A DNA stretch of 64,000 bases from UBA5314 sp035560815. GTDB taxonomy: Bacteria; Bacillota; Syntrophomonadia; Syntrophomonadales; Syntrophomonadaceae. A model generated the notes under the pieces. It ran no database searches. It was not told where the DNA came from and saw nothing but the letters and a program-made list of their open reading frames with translations. Shown piece by piece: positions 25,496-32,927 of the stretch (position 1 is the stretch's first letter; the number at the start of each line of letters is the position of its first letter). Both the position numbers and the translations under genes were made by a program. The DNA lies in assembly GCA_035560815.1 (NCBI GenBank), contig DATMYR010000008.1:62001-126000 (forward strand). The letters are read 5' to 3'.

Positions 25496-26485
25496 TTAGG
25501 GCAGCTGCCTGATGCTAGTCTGCCCTCCTACACTGATCAGGGTGAGTCGATGGCTGGCATTGCCCAGCCGAGCCTGGGCCTCATAATCGCGGGGGGATTG
25601 CTCGTTTTCCTGGATGTCCGCGTCCCCATCCCCCGTCTGTTGGTTTACACTCCCATCCCGGACTTCTTGGGTCTTTTCCTTTGAACGAACGTTGGCTGCC
25701 GGCGATTTTTTGATCCACTGAATATTCCCCTGCAGCTGCAGCGGCGAGTCCCCCATCACCGTCAAGAGTAGATCGGCCTGAGCGGGCAATGTAATCTCGC
25801 TGGGTCCTAAGTTGCGCACCAGCCAATCCTGACTGATTTGATCCCCCTGCAGCGAAAGGGTTCCTCCCCCGGCATTCACTTCAACAGCCAGTTGGGCCGG
25901 GATCATCACCTGGACCTCCATTGCACCGCTCCCATTAATATTCAAAAATAGAGTGTCCCCAACCTGCCGGGTCTCGGGATGAAAAACTTCCGCAGCTTGC
26001 TGCTGGGCCTCTTCCAGGGTTTGTGCCCTTACCTGCACTTTCCCTCCTATCGATATAGTTGAGGATGGAATGCTGCGGATATCCAGGTGGGAGCATCGCC
26101 CTCCAGACACCACTAGCTTCTGCACCTTTTCATCGAGACCCATATCATGCTGGGCTATGGGTATGTTAAAGGTGCTGCTGCTGATTTCTTTTTGCACATA
26201 CTGGGCCAAACCCACTTCTTGAAAAGCTCTCAGCCCCAGCCCGGTAAAGATCAGGAAAATAATGATAAGAATGCTCGCCAGGTCGTATTTAACCGGCCCA
26301 TCTTCGTTTTTTTGAAAGTAGGTGTAGACTACAATTTCCAGCCCTAGAATGATAAACAACAGGGGCCACCAACGCAAGGCTGCACCCACCACTTTCACCG
26401 GCTGGAATTGGGCCCATAAAAGTCCCAACCCGCCAGCCAGTAAAAGCAATCCCATGGATAAGGTTCCCACTCGCCATTGCCTCAT
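25496..26485 (-). CDS. Membrane-anchored protein with LiaI/LiaF-like N-terminus
   Basis: This 329-residue protein has three hydrophobic segments (about 8-27, 38-57, 68-86), with WWPLLFIILGLE typical of the LiaI-LiaF-like transmembrane region. A soluble domain with beta-strand repeats resembling DUF4097-type adhesin or LiaF sheets follows, plus a polar linker of Asp/Gln/Ser near 270-300. LiaF proteins modulate envelope-stress signalling. It is the last gene of an ECF sigma operon, overlapping its upstream neighbour by 4 bases. Its function here is inferred as a stress sensor or effector. Confidence 0.65.
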   Translation of the reverse strand: MRQWRVGTLSMGLLLLAGGLGLLWAQFQPVKVVGAALRWWPLLFIILGLEIVVYTYFQKNEDGPVKYDLASILIIIFLIFTGLGLRAFQEVGLAQYVQKEISSSTFNIPIAQHDMGLDEKVQKLVVSGGRCSHLDIRSIPSSTISIGGKVQVRAQTLEEAQQQAAEVFHPETRQVGDTLFLNINGSGAMEVQVMIPAQLAVEVNAGGGTLSLQGDQISQDWLVRNLGPSEITLPAQADLLLTVMGDSPLQLQGNIQWIKKSPAANVRSKEKTQEVRDGSVNQQTGDGDADIQENEQSPRDYEAQARLGNASHRLTLISVGGQTSIRQLP

Positions 26486-27264
26486 TGCGCCTCATCCTCC
26501 TTCGGTGTTTCTTTGCTGCCCAACAGGAGCTTGACTCCTCCGCCAATGAGGATCAGGGCAATAAAACTGGTCTGGACCATGTTACGAAGGTTGGCTGTCA
26601 TCCAATAATCCAGTACGGGGAGTACCAGGCGTTGGAGAATGGCCAGCAAACCCAGAACAATCAGCCCCCATCCCACCCATTTGGGATGAGTGGAAAACCA
26701 GTCGAAAAGGTTGAACCCCTCCAGTTGCAGCTCTGCTTCCTCTTCCAGCATGTGATAGATGTCGAAAAGGCTGTAGAACCAGATTACCGGAGCCAGGAAA
26801 CTAAACAGGCGGAAATCCAACCACCCTCCCAGGACCAATACCAGGAAAAAGGCTGTCATCAATTGAGCTCCTTCTTTGAGCAAACCCAGGAACATGTGTC
26901 CGGCTCCGGGAATTACGGAAAAAGCCAGGGCCATAAGCTTGCGGTTGCTCATAAGAAAAGCTTCTGGCCGGTCCTGTTCTGTCCCCACCTCTTCCTGGAG
27001 CCCGGGCAGCGAATTTGCAGCTCTCGCCAGACCCATGGCTTCGGCCAGGGCGCTAAACCAGACAATGGCTCCGGCAAAAAATATCAATGCGACTATGATG
27101 CCACTCATTCCATGCCCCACCCCCTCGATGGCAGTCCCGCCCACGCAGATGCCCAGGAAAGCCATAAAATATACCAGAGCACGCTGCTGCCATCCCAGGT
27201 AGAGGTGGCTCAATCCGGGAATAGGGGAGAGGATAAGAACTAAAAACTTGCTCTTTCTTTTCAC
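26482..27264 (-). CDS. Polytopic membrane protein of ECF operon
   Basis: This 260-residue protein has about six to seven membrane segments arranged as two related halves. Each half starts with a short LSPIPGLSHLYLG / FSVIPGAGHMFLG motif, like TM2-domain-related membrane proteins. GTG 27264 follows AAGGAGG by 7 bases. It overlaps neighbours by 4 bases on both sides, so it is translated with the anti-sigma gene. No transporter or enzyme motif is seen. Confidence 0.65.
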   Translation of the reverse strand: MKRKSKFLVLILSPIPGLSHLYLGWQQRALVYFMAFLGICVGGTAIEGVGHGMSGIIVALIFFAGAIVWFSALAEAMGLARAANSLPGLQEEVGTEQDRPEAFLMSNRKLMALAFSVIPGAGHMFLGLLKEGAQLMTAFFLVLVLGGWLDFRLFSFLAPVIWFYSLFDIYHMLEEEAELQLEGFNLFDWFSTHPKWVGWGLIVLGLLAILQRLVLPVLDYWMTANLRNMVQTSFIALILIGGGVKLLLGSKETPKEDEAQ

Positions 27265-27746
27265 CGTTCAACCTCCTTGCTGTTTTTCCACTGCAATTTA
27301 TCGATCTGACCCCAGAAGCTGGCCCTCACTTCATCAGGCCAATGAGACAGGAAAGTGTTCACACGCAGGGACATTCCGTCGATCTCTCTTTCGGGAAGTT
27401 GATTGATCCTCCCGGATAGGTTTTGGAATACTCCCCCGCCCATGAGAACCAGGGTAATTACAGCGGCGGTAGCGTAACAAGCCAGGAGCTTCCGCCGACT
27501 GGGATAGACTTTTCTTCTATTAGGTCCTTCCTGCATTTTCCCCACGGCCCGCTTGAGGGTTTGCGATGTAAAATCAGGCGGGATTATGAGGGCGGCTTTT
27601 TCAATTTCCCCTTGATTAATACCTTTTAAAAACAGCGTGCGGCATTCATCACATTCCAAAAGATGCTTTTCCATCTCCAGCCGATTTTCCAGTCTATCTG
27701 TATTACTATAGAATTCCTGCCATTGTTCGGCGCTGTAATGCTTCAC
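27261..27746 (-). CDS. Anti-sigma factor with zinc-finger (ZAS-like)
   Basis: The N-terminal H-x3-C-x2-C motif (HLLECDECR, about residues 28-36) marks a zinc-binding anti-sigma domain. A single membrane helix follows at about 85-105 (ACYATAAVITLVLMGGGVF), with an extracytoplasmic tail of about 50 residues. It should hold the ECF sigma factor encoded just upstream at the membrane. The GTG at 27746 overlaps the sigma stop as GTGA and has GGAGGAGGG upstream, so it is preferred over the ATG at 27764. Confidence 0.85.
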   Translation of the reverse strand: MKHYSAEQWQEFYSNTDRLENRLEMEKHLLECDECRTLFLKGINQGEIEKAALIIPPDFTSQTLKRAVGKMQEGPNRRKVYPSRRKLLACYATAAVITLVLMGGGVFQNLSGRINQLPEREIDGMSLRVNTFLSHWPDEVRASFWGQIDKLQWKNSKEVER

Positions 27747-28303
27747 TGGCTTCCCTCCTCCCATCTTTCTCGCAAAAGTCTGCGGGCTCTGTATAAACGA
27801 GATTCTACGGTTTTAACACTGATGCCCTCCTCCCGGGCGATTTGCTGGTAGGACTTCTCCTGAAAATGATATTTTATCAGGACCCGGTTATAACGGGGTG
27901 GCAGTTTTGAGCACAAATCCCTCACTTGCTGCTCCCTTTCCTTTTGCACAATCTGTTCATCTATATCCGGTCCGGGTCTCACATCGGGATTCATAAAATC
28001 ATCCTGATAGCTCTCGGCTATCTTGGGTATTCGCCCTTGCTTGCGCTTCCAGTCTATGGCCTTATTTATAGTGATACGGCCAATCCAGGCCTTGAGGTGG
28101 TCAGGTTGGTAAGCAGGTAAGGATCGGTATATTTGCATGAACACATCCTGGGCAATATCCTGGACGTCATCCCGGTTGCTGACGAAACGCAGGATGATAG
28201 CAAAGACATAAGCCTTGTATTCCTCAATAACAGCCTCGAAATCCCGTGAATCTCTATCGGGAAATGGCTCAACCCACAGCTCATCTTCCCAAACCTTAAC
28301 CAC
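27743..28303 (-). CDS. ECF-type RNA polymerase sigma factor
   Basis: This 186-residue sigma-70 of the extracytoplasmic function class has region 2 (DVQDIAQDVFMQIYRSLPAYQ, then LKAWIGRITINKAIDWKRK) and region 4 (YHFQEKSYQQIAREEGISVKTVESRLYRARRLL). It is the first gene of a four-gene operon with its anti-sigma factor and two membrane proteins, so the system probably answers an envelope signal. The GTG start overlaps an AAAGGAG run, and no better in-frame start is seen. Confidence 0.9.
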   Translation of the reverse strand: MVKVWEDELWVEPFPDRDSRDFEAVIEEYKAYVFAIILRFVSNRDDVQDIAQDVFMQIYRSLPAYQPDHLKAWIGRITINKAIDWKRKQGRIPKIAESYQDDFMNPDVRPGPDIDEQIVQKEREQQVRDLCSKLPPRYNRVLIKYHFQEKSYQQIAREEGISVKTVESRLYRARRLLRERWEEGSQ

Positions 28304-28499
28304 CTCCTTTCCCTTCTATTAATAATAACGAGGAATTTGAAAGAAACCCTGCAAAAATGCGATTTTAATTAAAAAAAGGCCGGGGTTCTGGCCAGAGCTC
28401 CCTTTATGACAATTTCCCATAATCTTTTGATAATGCTTCCAAAGTTGTCCGTTAAATTATAAATATAAGGAGCTCCACAAATTATTTAGGAGGTATAAT

Positions 28500-29090
28500 A
28501 TGAAAAGATTCAAACGGGTAGTATCTGTAGCTTTATTGCTAGCCTTGGTGACAACGGGAGGCTTGGCTTCCAAATGCGTGGCCGCTGAAACTTCTGCCGG
28601 TCAAGCACCGACGGTAGTAACTGTAACGTGCATTCAATCCAGCGATATGATGTTTTCGGAGGTTCACCAACAGCGTTATCTAAACTATTTGGTTAAGGAA
28701 TATGATCCGCAAGCAATGCCGGAGTGGGAAAAAGCCTTTGCCGAACGAAAGGTGGCTTCCGATAAGTTTGAACAAATTGTTAAATCCAATGCTCAAAAAT
28801 TCTCAACCTCAGGGACTATATCTATAGGCACGAGCAAGGTTGAAACCGGGAAACAAGGCGAAATAAACATTGAGAAACTTTCCGACCAGGCCAATGGATC
28901 ATTTACTGTAAAATTAGCTGAAACCTCTGACAATAAACAACTTGACGAGAGAATCCAGGTCCAAAAGGAATTTGAAAAGGCCGTAGAGAATAACGATCCG
29001 GCAGCTATCAAGAGTGTGCTGCCAAAAATTCTGGCAGACTACCGGCAGGCGACTGACGATATGCAAAAAACAATAGCAAATTCCAAATGA
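28500..29090 (+). CDS. Secreted protein of unknown function
   Basis: This 196-residue protein starts after AGGAGG at good spacing. A signal peptide (KRFKRVVSVALLLALVTTGG, likely cut after about residue 29, CVAAE) is followed by a largely helical, charged exported domain (QQRYLNYLVKEYDPQAMPEW, FEKAVENNDPAAIKSVLPKIL). No family is recognised. It is upstream of and parallel to a two-component system, with a terminator-like hairpin between. It may be the signal-related factor of that system, by position only. Confidence 0.6.
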   Translation: MKRFKRVVSVALLLALVTTGGLASKCVAAETSAGQAPTVVTVTCIQSSDMMFSEVHQQRYLNYLVKEYDPQAMPEWEKAFAERKVASDKFEQIVKSNAQKFSTSGTISIGTSKVETGKQGEINIEKLSDQANGSFTVKLAETSDNKQLDERIQVQKEFEKAVENNDPAAIKSVLPKILADYRQATDDMQKTIANSK

Positions 29091-29123
29091 CATAATCTTT
29101 GAACAGCCTTGATTAGGGATATA

Positions 29124-29152
29124 GCAGGAGTTGGTAATGTATCAACTCCTGC
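29124..29152 (+). terminator. Perfect hairpin between secreted protein and response regulator
   Basis: GCAGGAGTTG and CAACTCCTGC pair perfectly over 10 bases around a 9-base loop. It can end the secreted-protein transcript or hide the GGAG that would serve an ATG at 29137. The following T run is short. Confidence 0.5.
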
Positions 29153-29178
29153 TTCCCAAAAAACGAACGGATGATGTA

Positions 29179-29856
29179 ATGAAATATCACGTATTTGTAG
29201 TCGAAGATGATGTAAATATCAATCAAATTCTGTGTACATACCTGAGTAATCAGGGCTGGGAGGTGGCTTCCTTCACAACCGGAGGAGAAGCCCGGCAGGC
29301 CCTGTCACTGCATCCTCATTTGTGGATACTCGATATAATGCTTCCCGAAGTGGATGGCTTCCAGTTAATACGTGAAATAAAAGCTGATAATCCGGCAGTT
29401 CCAGTTATTTTTATCTCAGCCCGCGATGCTGACATTGATCGTATTGTGGGACTGGAAATGGGCAGCGATGATTATATGTCCAAACCCTTTATGCCAGAGG
29501 AACTGGTAATTCGCTGCCGAAAACTGCTCCAGAGGGTCTACGAACAGGCTCTTGAGCCCAAAAACGCTTTGCACCGGCTGGGCGACTATGACCTTGACGA
29601 AACCACCAGGCAGGTAAGTGATGCGGCAGGCACCATCATAGATTTGACAACTCGGGAATTTGATCTGTTGTTAATGTTGGCCCGACACCAGGGGCAGCCG
29701 CTGGAACGAGAACAAATTTTGACAGGCGTTTGGGGTCTTGAATATTATGGAACCGATCGGGTGGTCGACGATCTGGTCAGAAGACTGCGCAAAAAAATGC
29801 CCGCCCTGCGCCTCGAAACCCTTTACGCCTATGGATACCGGTTGGTGAGAACATGA
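29179..29856 (+). CDS. OmpR/PhoB-type response regulator
   Basis: The receiver domain begins YHVFVVEDDVN, with phosphoacceptor Asp in WILDIMLPEVDG (about residue 54) and the SKPF lysine (about 103). It is followed by an OmpR winged helix (LTTREFDLLLMLARHQGQPLEREQIL...DRVVDDLVRRLRKKM). The ATG at 29179 gives 225 residues and fits the family; an upstream ATG at 29137 lies inside a hairpin. It overlaps the kinase gene by ATGA. Confidence 0.93.
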   Translation: MKYHVFVVEDDVNINQILCTYLSNQGWEVASFTTGGEARQALSLHPHLWILDIMLPEVDGFQLIREIKADNPAVPVIFISARDADIDRIVGLEMGSDDYMSKPFMPEELVIRCRKLLQRVYEQALEPKNALHRLGDYDLDETTRQVSDAAGTIIDLTTREFDLLLMLARHQGQPLEREQILTGVWGLEYYGTDRVVDDLVRRLRKKMPALRLETLYAYGYRLVRT

Positions 29857-31454
29857 AGAACATACCGCTTTCTGTTAAAATATGGACTCTATGTGCAGGG
29901 GTTACTTTATTTATTTTTGGATCGATCATGCTGTTTTTGCCTGGAATGCTACATGGCTTCTTCACCAGTCAGGTTTACACCCTTCTGGAAGACTCTCAGA
30001 AACAGGTTCAGTTTGTCCATATAGAATCAACAATTAACGAACCCGATAAGATTGTCATTGCCGATACAGGTACAGAAAAAGCCGGAGTGGCTTCCTCTCC
30101 CAAGACTGAACCCACTCCTTCCGATCAGTTTAATAATGTCCAAGTCACCGCTACCGAATCCGGAGTCGGACAAAAGCAGCGGCCTTCCCAAGAATTAGAA
30201 ATGAAGTCGGGTACCATTTTAATTCAAGCAGTAGAAAGTAATCAAATCTCTACAAGCCTTAGCAGCTCTGTGTATTCCCAGCCTGCTATGCTCATGACCG
30301 TTTCACCGGTTGGACCCGGGACGGACCCATCGGGTCTTCCGCCCGTTGGCCACTTGTTTTTGCCTGATGAACCTTCCCCTGAACTCCCGTCATTTCTACC
30401 GGAAGCTTTTGCCAATATAATTAAACAACAAGCTTCCTCGCAGACGGAAGAAACCAAGCGTTATAACCACACAGAAGGAAACAATACCCTGCTTTATGTC
30501 ATTCACAGTCAATTTCTGGACGGCAAGCCAACCCACCTGGTAAGCTATGCCTGGGGCAGCTACATCCAGGAATTGTCGGCTAGCCTGATGAATAAGCTAT
30601 TTATTATTATGATAGCCCTGTGCCTGATTAGCTGGATTCCATCCCTGCTATTAGCCCGTTTTCTGGTAAAACCCCTGGCTCAGATTGAAGAAGCGGCCAG
30701 CCGTATTTCCGAACATAACTGGAACCAACCCCTGGTTGTACAGAGAAGGGATGAAATAGGCAGGCTGGCCAATGCCTTTGAACAGATGAGGCAGCGTTTG
30801 GTTCGGCAAGATGAAGCTCAGCAAGCTTTTCTACAGAATCTGTCGCATGAGTTGAAGACCCCGGCTATGGTAATAAGCAGTTATGCCAGGGCCATTCAGG
30901 ATGGAATCTTTCCCCGGGGGAATCTGCATGACAGTGTTGCTGTAATCCAAAGTGAATCTGAGCGTATGCAAAAGAGAGTACAAAACTTCCTGTATTTAAA
31001 TAAATTAAAATACCTGGCTGTCCACGAAGCTGAACGGGATACTATCCGCCTGGACCTGCTGCTTCAGGAAACTATGGAACGGCTGCGCTGGCATCGACCG
31101 GAGGTTGAGTGGATTCTACACCTGCAGCAAGCGGAAATCATTGGCAACCGCCAGCAGTGGTCAGTGGCTATGGAAAACCTGCTTGACAACCAGATGCGCT
31201 ATGCAAAAAGCCGGGTGGAAATCACTATGAACCATAATGAGGAATTGTCGGGTGGTTTTGAGCTGCGTGTGTTTAATGACGGCCCGGCTATTAAACAAGA
31301 TTTGTTGGAAATGATTTTTGACCCTTATGCCAGCGGCAAGGATGGACAATTTGGCCTTGGTCTGGCTATTACCAGACAAGTGACGAATATGCACGGGGCA
31401 AAACTTTGGGCAAGTAACGAGGAACAAGGAGTGGCCTTCTATATTGAAATGTAA
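29853..31454 (+). CDS. Sensor histidine kinase
   Basis: This 533-residue membrane kinase has one helix at about 9-31, a long, polar, Ser/Pro/Thr-rich extracytoplasmic region (about 32-245), a second helix (about 248-270), HAMP, HisKA with SHELKTPAMVISSY (phosphorylated His near residue 332), and an HATPase C-terminus with NLLDNQMRYAKS and FGLGLAITRQ. It pairs with the OmpR regulator upstream (4-base overlap). The poorly conserved sensor domain gives no ligand clue. Confidence 0.93.
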   Translation: MKNIPLSVKIWTLCAGVTLFIFGSIMLFLPGMLHGFFTSQVYTLLEDSQKQVQFVHIESTINEPDKIVIADTGTEKAGVASSPKTEPTPSDQFNNVQVTATESGVGQKQRPSQELEMKSGTILIQAVESNQISTSLSSSVYSQPAMLMTVSPVGPGTDPSGLPPVGHLFLPDEPSPELPSFLPEAFANIIKQQASSQTEETKRYNHTEGNNTLLYVIHSQFLDGKPTHLVSYAWGSYIQELSASLMNKLFIIMIALCLISWIPSLLLARFLVKPLAQIEEAASRISEHNWNQPLVVQRRDEIGRLANAFEQMRQRLVRQDEAQQAFLQNLSHELKTPAMVISSYARAIQDGIFPRGNLHDSVAVIQSESERMQKRVQNFLYLNKLKYLAVHEAERDTIRLDLLLQETMERLRWHRPEVEWILHLQQAEIIGNRQQWSVAMENLLDNQMRYAKSRVEITMNHNEELSGGFELRVFNDGPAIKQDLLEMIFDPYASGKDGQFGLGLAITRQVTNMHGAKLWASNEEQGVAFYIEM

Positions 31455-31487
31455 CCTGTGTTGATTTAACTGTTTTCTGAAATATGA

Positions 31488-31512
31488 GCGACAGGGGATA
31501 ATTCTCTGTCGC
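31488..31512. terminator. Bidirectional terminator-like hairpin
   Basis: GCGACAG/CTGTCGC arms lie just after the histidine kinase stop, in the convergent gap with the efflux operon. Confidence 0.5.
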
Positions 31513-31561
31513 AATCATAAATACTGGGAACAAGGCAAACAAGGCATGAAGGCATGGGTGA

Positions 31562-31586
31562 AGGCATGGGGACGGTTCTTATGCCT
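31562..31586 (+). repeat. Single-arm copy of the GGGGACGGTTCT hairpin repeat
   Basis: AGGCAT and ATGCCT flank GGGGACGGTTCTT. The loop is shared with elements at 36.1, 37.2, 57.7 and 58.6 kb, while the stem is different and still pairs. A further GGCATGG/CCATGCC inverted repeat lies at 31659-31686, which may be a degraded second arm. Confidence 0.7.
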
Positions 31587-31711
31587 CGCTTCGTTTTTCC
31601 TTTGTTCTGCCACTAAACCCTGGTCGACTTCCAGCAGCATAGCAATAATCTATTGTGAGGCATGGGCCACCCGCTTAATCCATGCCCCGGTAAAGCTGGG
31701 TCCCGTATCTT

Positions 31712-32869
31712 TTAACCTTTTACCCGGGTGTTTTCTGTCAACTGCTGGCTGGCATCGCGCACCACCTGGTCGCCTTCCTGCAGGCCGGTGAGGATTTCAA
31801 CTTGATCCTGGTTATTAAGGCCCAGAGTAACGTCCTGGTATTTTACCCGTCCCTGCTGGATCTTTATGACCTGATAATGACCCTGACTGGTAGTCTTAAC
31901 CGCCTCCCGGGGGAGCAGCAGTGCTCCATCCTTGCGGGCTGTTTCCACCCGCACCTGCACTTCATAGCCGGGTTTGAGAATGGAAGGATCAGGCAGGTCT
32001 GTAAAGACCGGCACCCGCCGCTGTTCCACACCCAGGGCCGAGGTTTTAGCATAAGCCCGGGGTCGGATTTCTCTGAGCTTGCCGGTAAGCACCTTATCGC
32101 CCAACACCGCTGCGCTTATATAAACGTTTTGCCCCAACCGGACATCCGCCAGCTGATCGCTTAATAAATCGGCCTGCACCTCTAACCGGTGGGGGGTGCC
32201 AATCTGGGCCACCGTGCTCCCGGCCGTAACAACCGCGCCCGCTTTTACCGGAAGGTCAAGCAGGGTTCCATCACCAGGGCTGACTACAGTGAGGGACGTA
32301 GTCTTGCTCTGATTTTCGTCTACTAGCTGCCTGTTCACCTCGACGGATTTCACCAGGCTTTCTATGTACTCCTCCTGTCGTTGTACTGCATCCCCTGCCT
32401 TGAGCAAACGCGAATTAGCCGCTTCCAGATCGGCTGGGGCGGAAGCCCCGGCGCTCTGCAGTTCTCTCTGCCTATCGTAGGCAGTCTGGGCATCCTGTAA
32501 TTCCACCTGATTGCTGGTCAAAGTCTGCTGCGCCTGGGCCAGTTGTCCCTGCACAGTCGACAGTTGAGCCTGGGCCTGGCTGGCGGCTGTCTGCAGATCG
32601 GGGTTTCCCAGAACCATTAGGATCTGCCCCTGCTTGACTGTTTCACCGGCTTTTACCGGCAGTTCCAGGACCTGCCCCCCTTGCTGGACCTGTACATCGT
32701 ATTGGTCAACGGTTTGCACATAGCCGGTTTCCATGATAGTCTTGCTCAAGACGCCTTTTTTCACCACCGCAGTATCCACCTGTTGGGCACCAGCGGCATA
32801 GTTATAGGCTATGACTGCCACAATAAACACTCCTACGCTTGCAGCCCACCAGACTTTGTTTTTTTTCAT
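31712..32869 (-). CDS. HlyD/MacA-type efflux adaptor
   Basis: This 385-residue protein has an N-terminal membrane anchor (about 7-26), lipoyl-like halves around a coiled coil rich in Gln/Ala (about 80-190), and a beta-barrel segment (VLGDKVLTGKLREIRPRAY). It is the periplasmic-adaptor type that in Gram-positives works with a MacB-like ABC permease. It is the last gene of an ATPase-permease-adaptor set under a TetR-type regulator gene. ATG follows GGGAGGGAG. Confidence 0.85.
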   Translation of the reverse strand: MKKNKVWWAASVGVFIVAVIAYNYAAGAQQVDTAVVKKGVLSKTIMETGYVQTVDQYDVQVQQGGQVLELPVKAGETVKQGQILMVLGNPDLQTAASQAQAQLSTVQGQLAQAQQTLTSNQVELQDAQTAYDRQRELQSAGASAPADLEAANSRLLKAGDAVQRQEEYIESLVKSVEVNRQLVDENQSKTTSLTVVSPGDGTLLDLPVKAGAVVTAGSTVAQIGTPHRLEVQADLLSDQLADVRLGQNVYISAAVLGDKVLTGKLREIRPRAYAKTSALGVEQRRVPVFTDLPDPSILKPGYEVQVRVETARKDGALLLPREAVKTTSQGHYQVIKIQQGRVKYQDVTLGLNNQDQVEILTGLQEGDQVVRDASQQLTENTRVKG

Positions 32870-32927
32870 CGCCTATTCTCCCTCCCTCTAACTGGATCGG
32901 TTATGAATCACCAGAATAATTTCAGGA

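Noticed and set aside
26485..27243. 252-codon plus-strand frame opposite the ECF-operon membrane gene
   Set aside because: It lies antisense to a well-supported gene with ribosome site and 4-base overlaps; its composition (Gln/His/Pro-rich) is typical of a mirror frame.
31546..31791. 81-codon plus-strand frame after the histidine kinase
   Set aside because: It runs through repeat sequence and into the antisense end of the efflux adaptor gene; no ribosome site.
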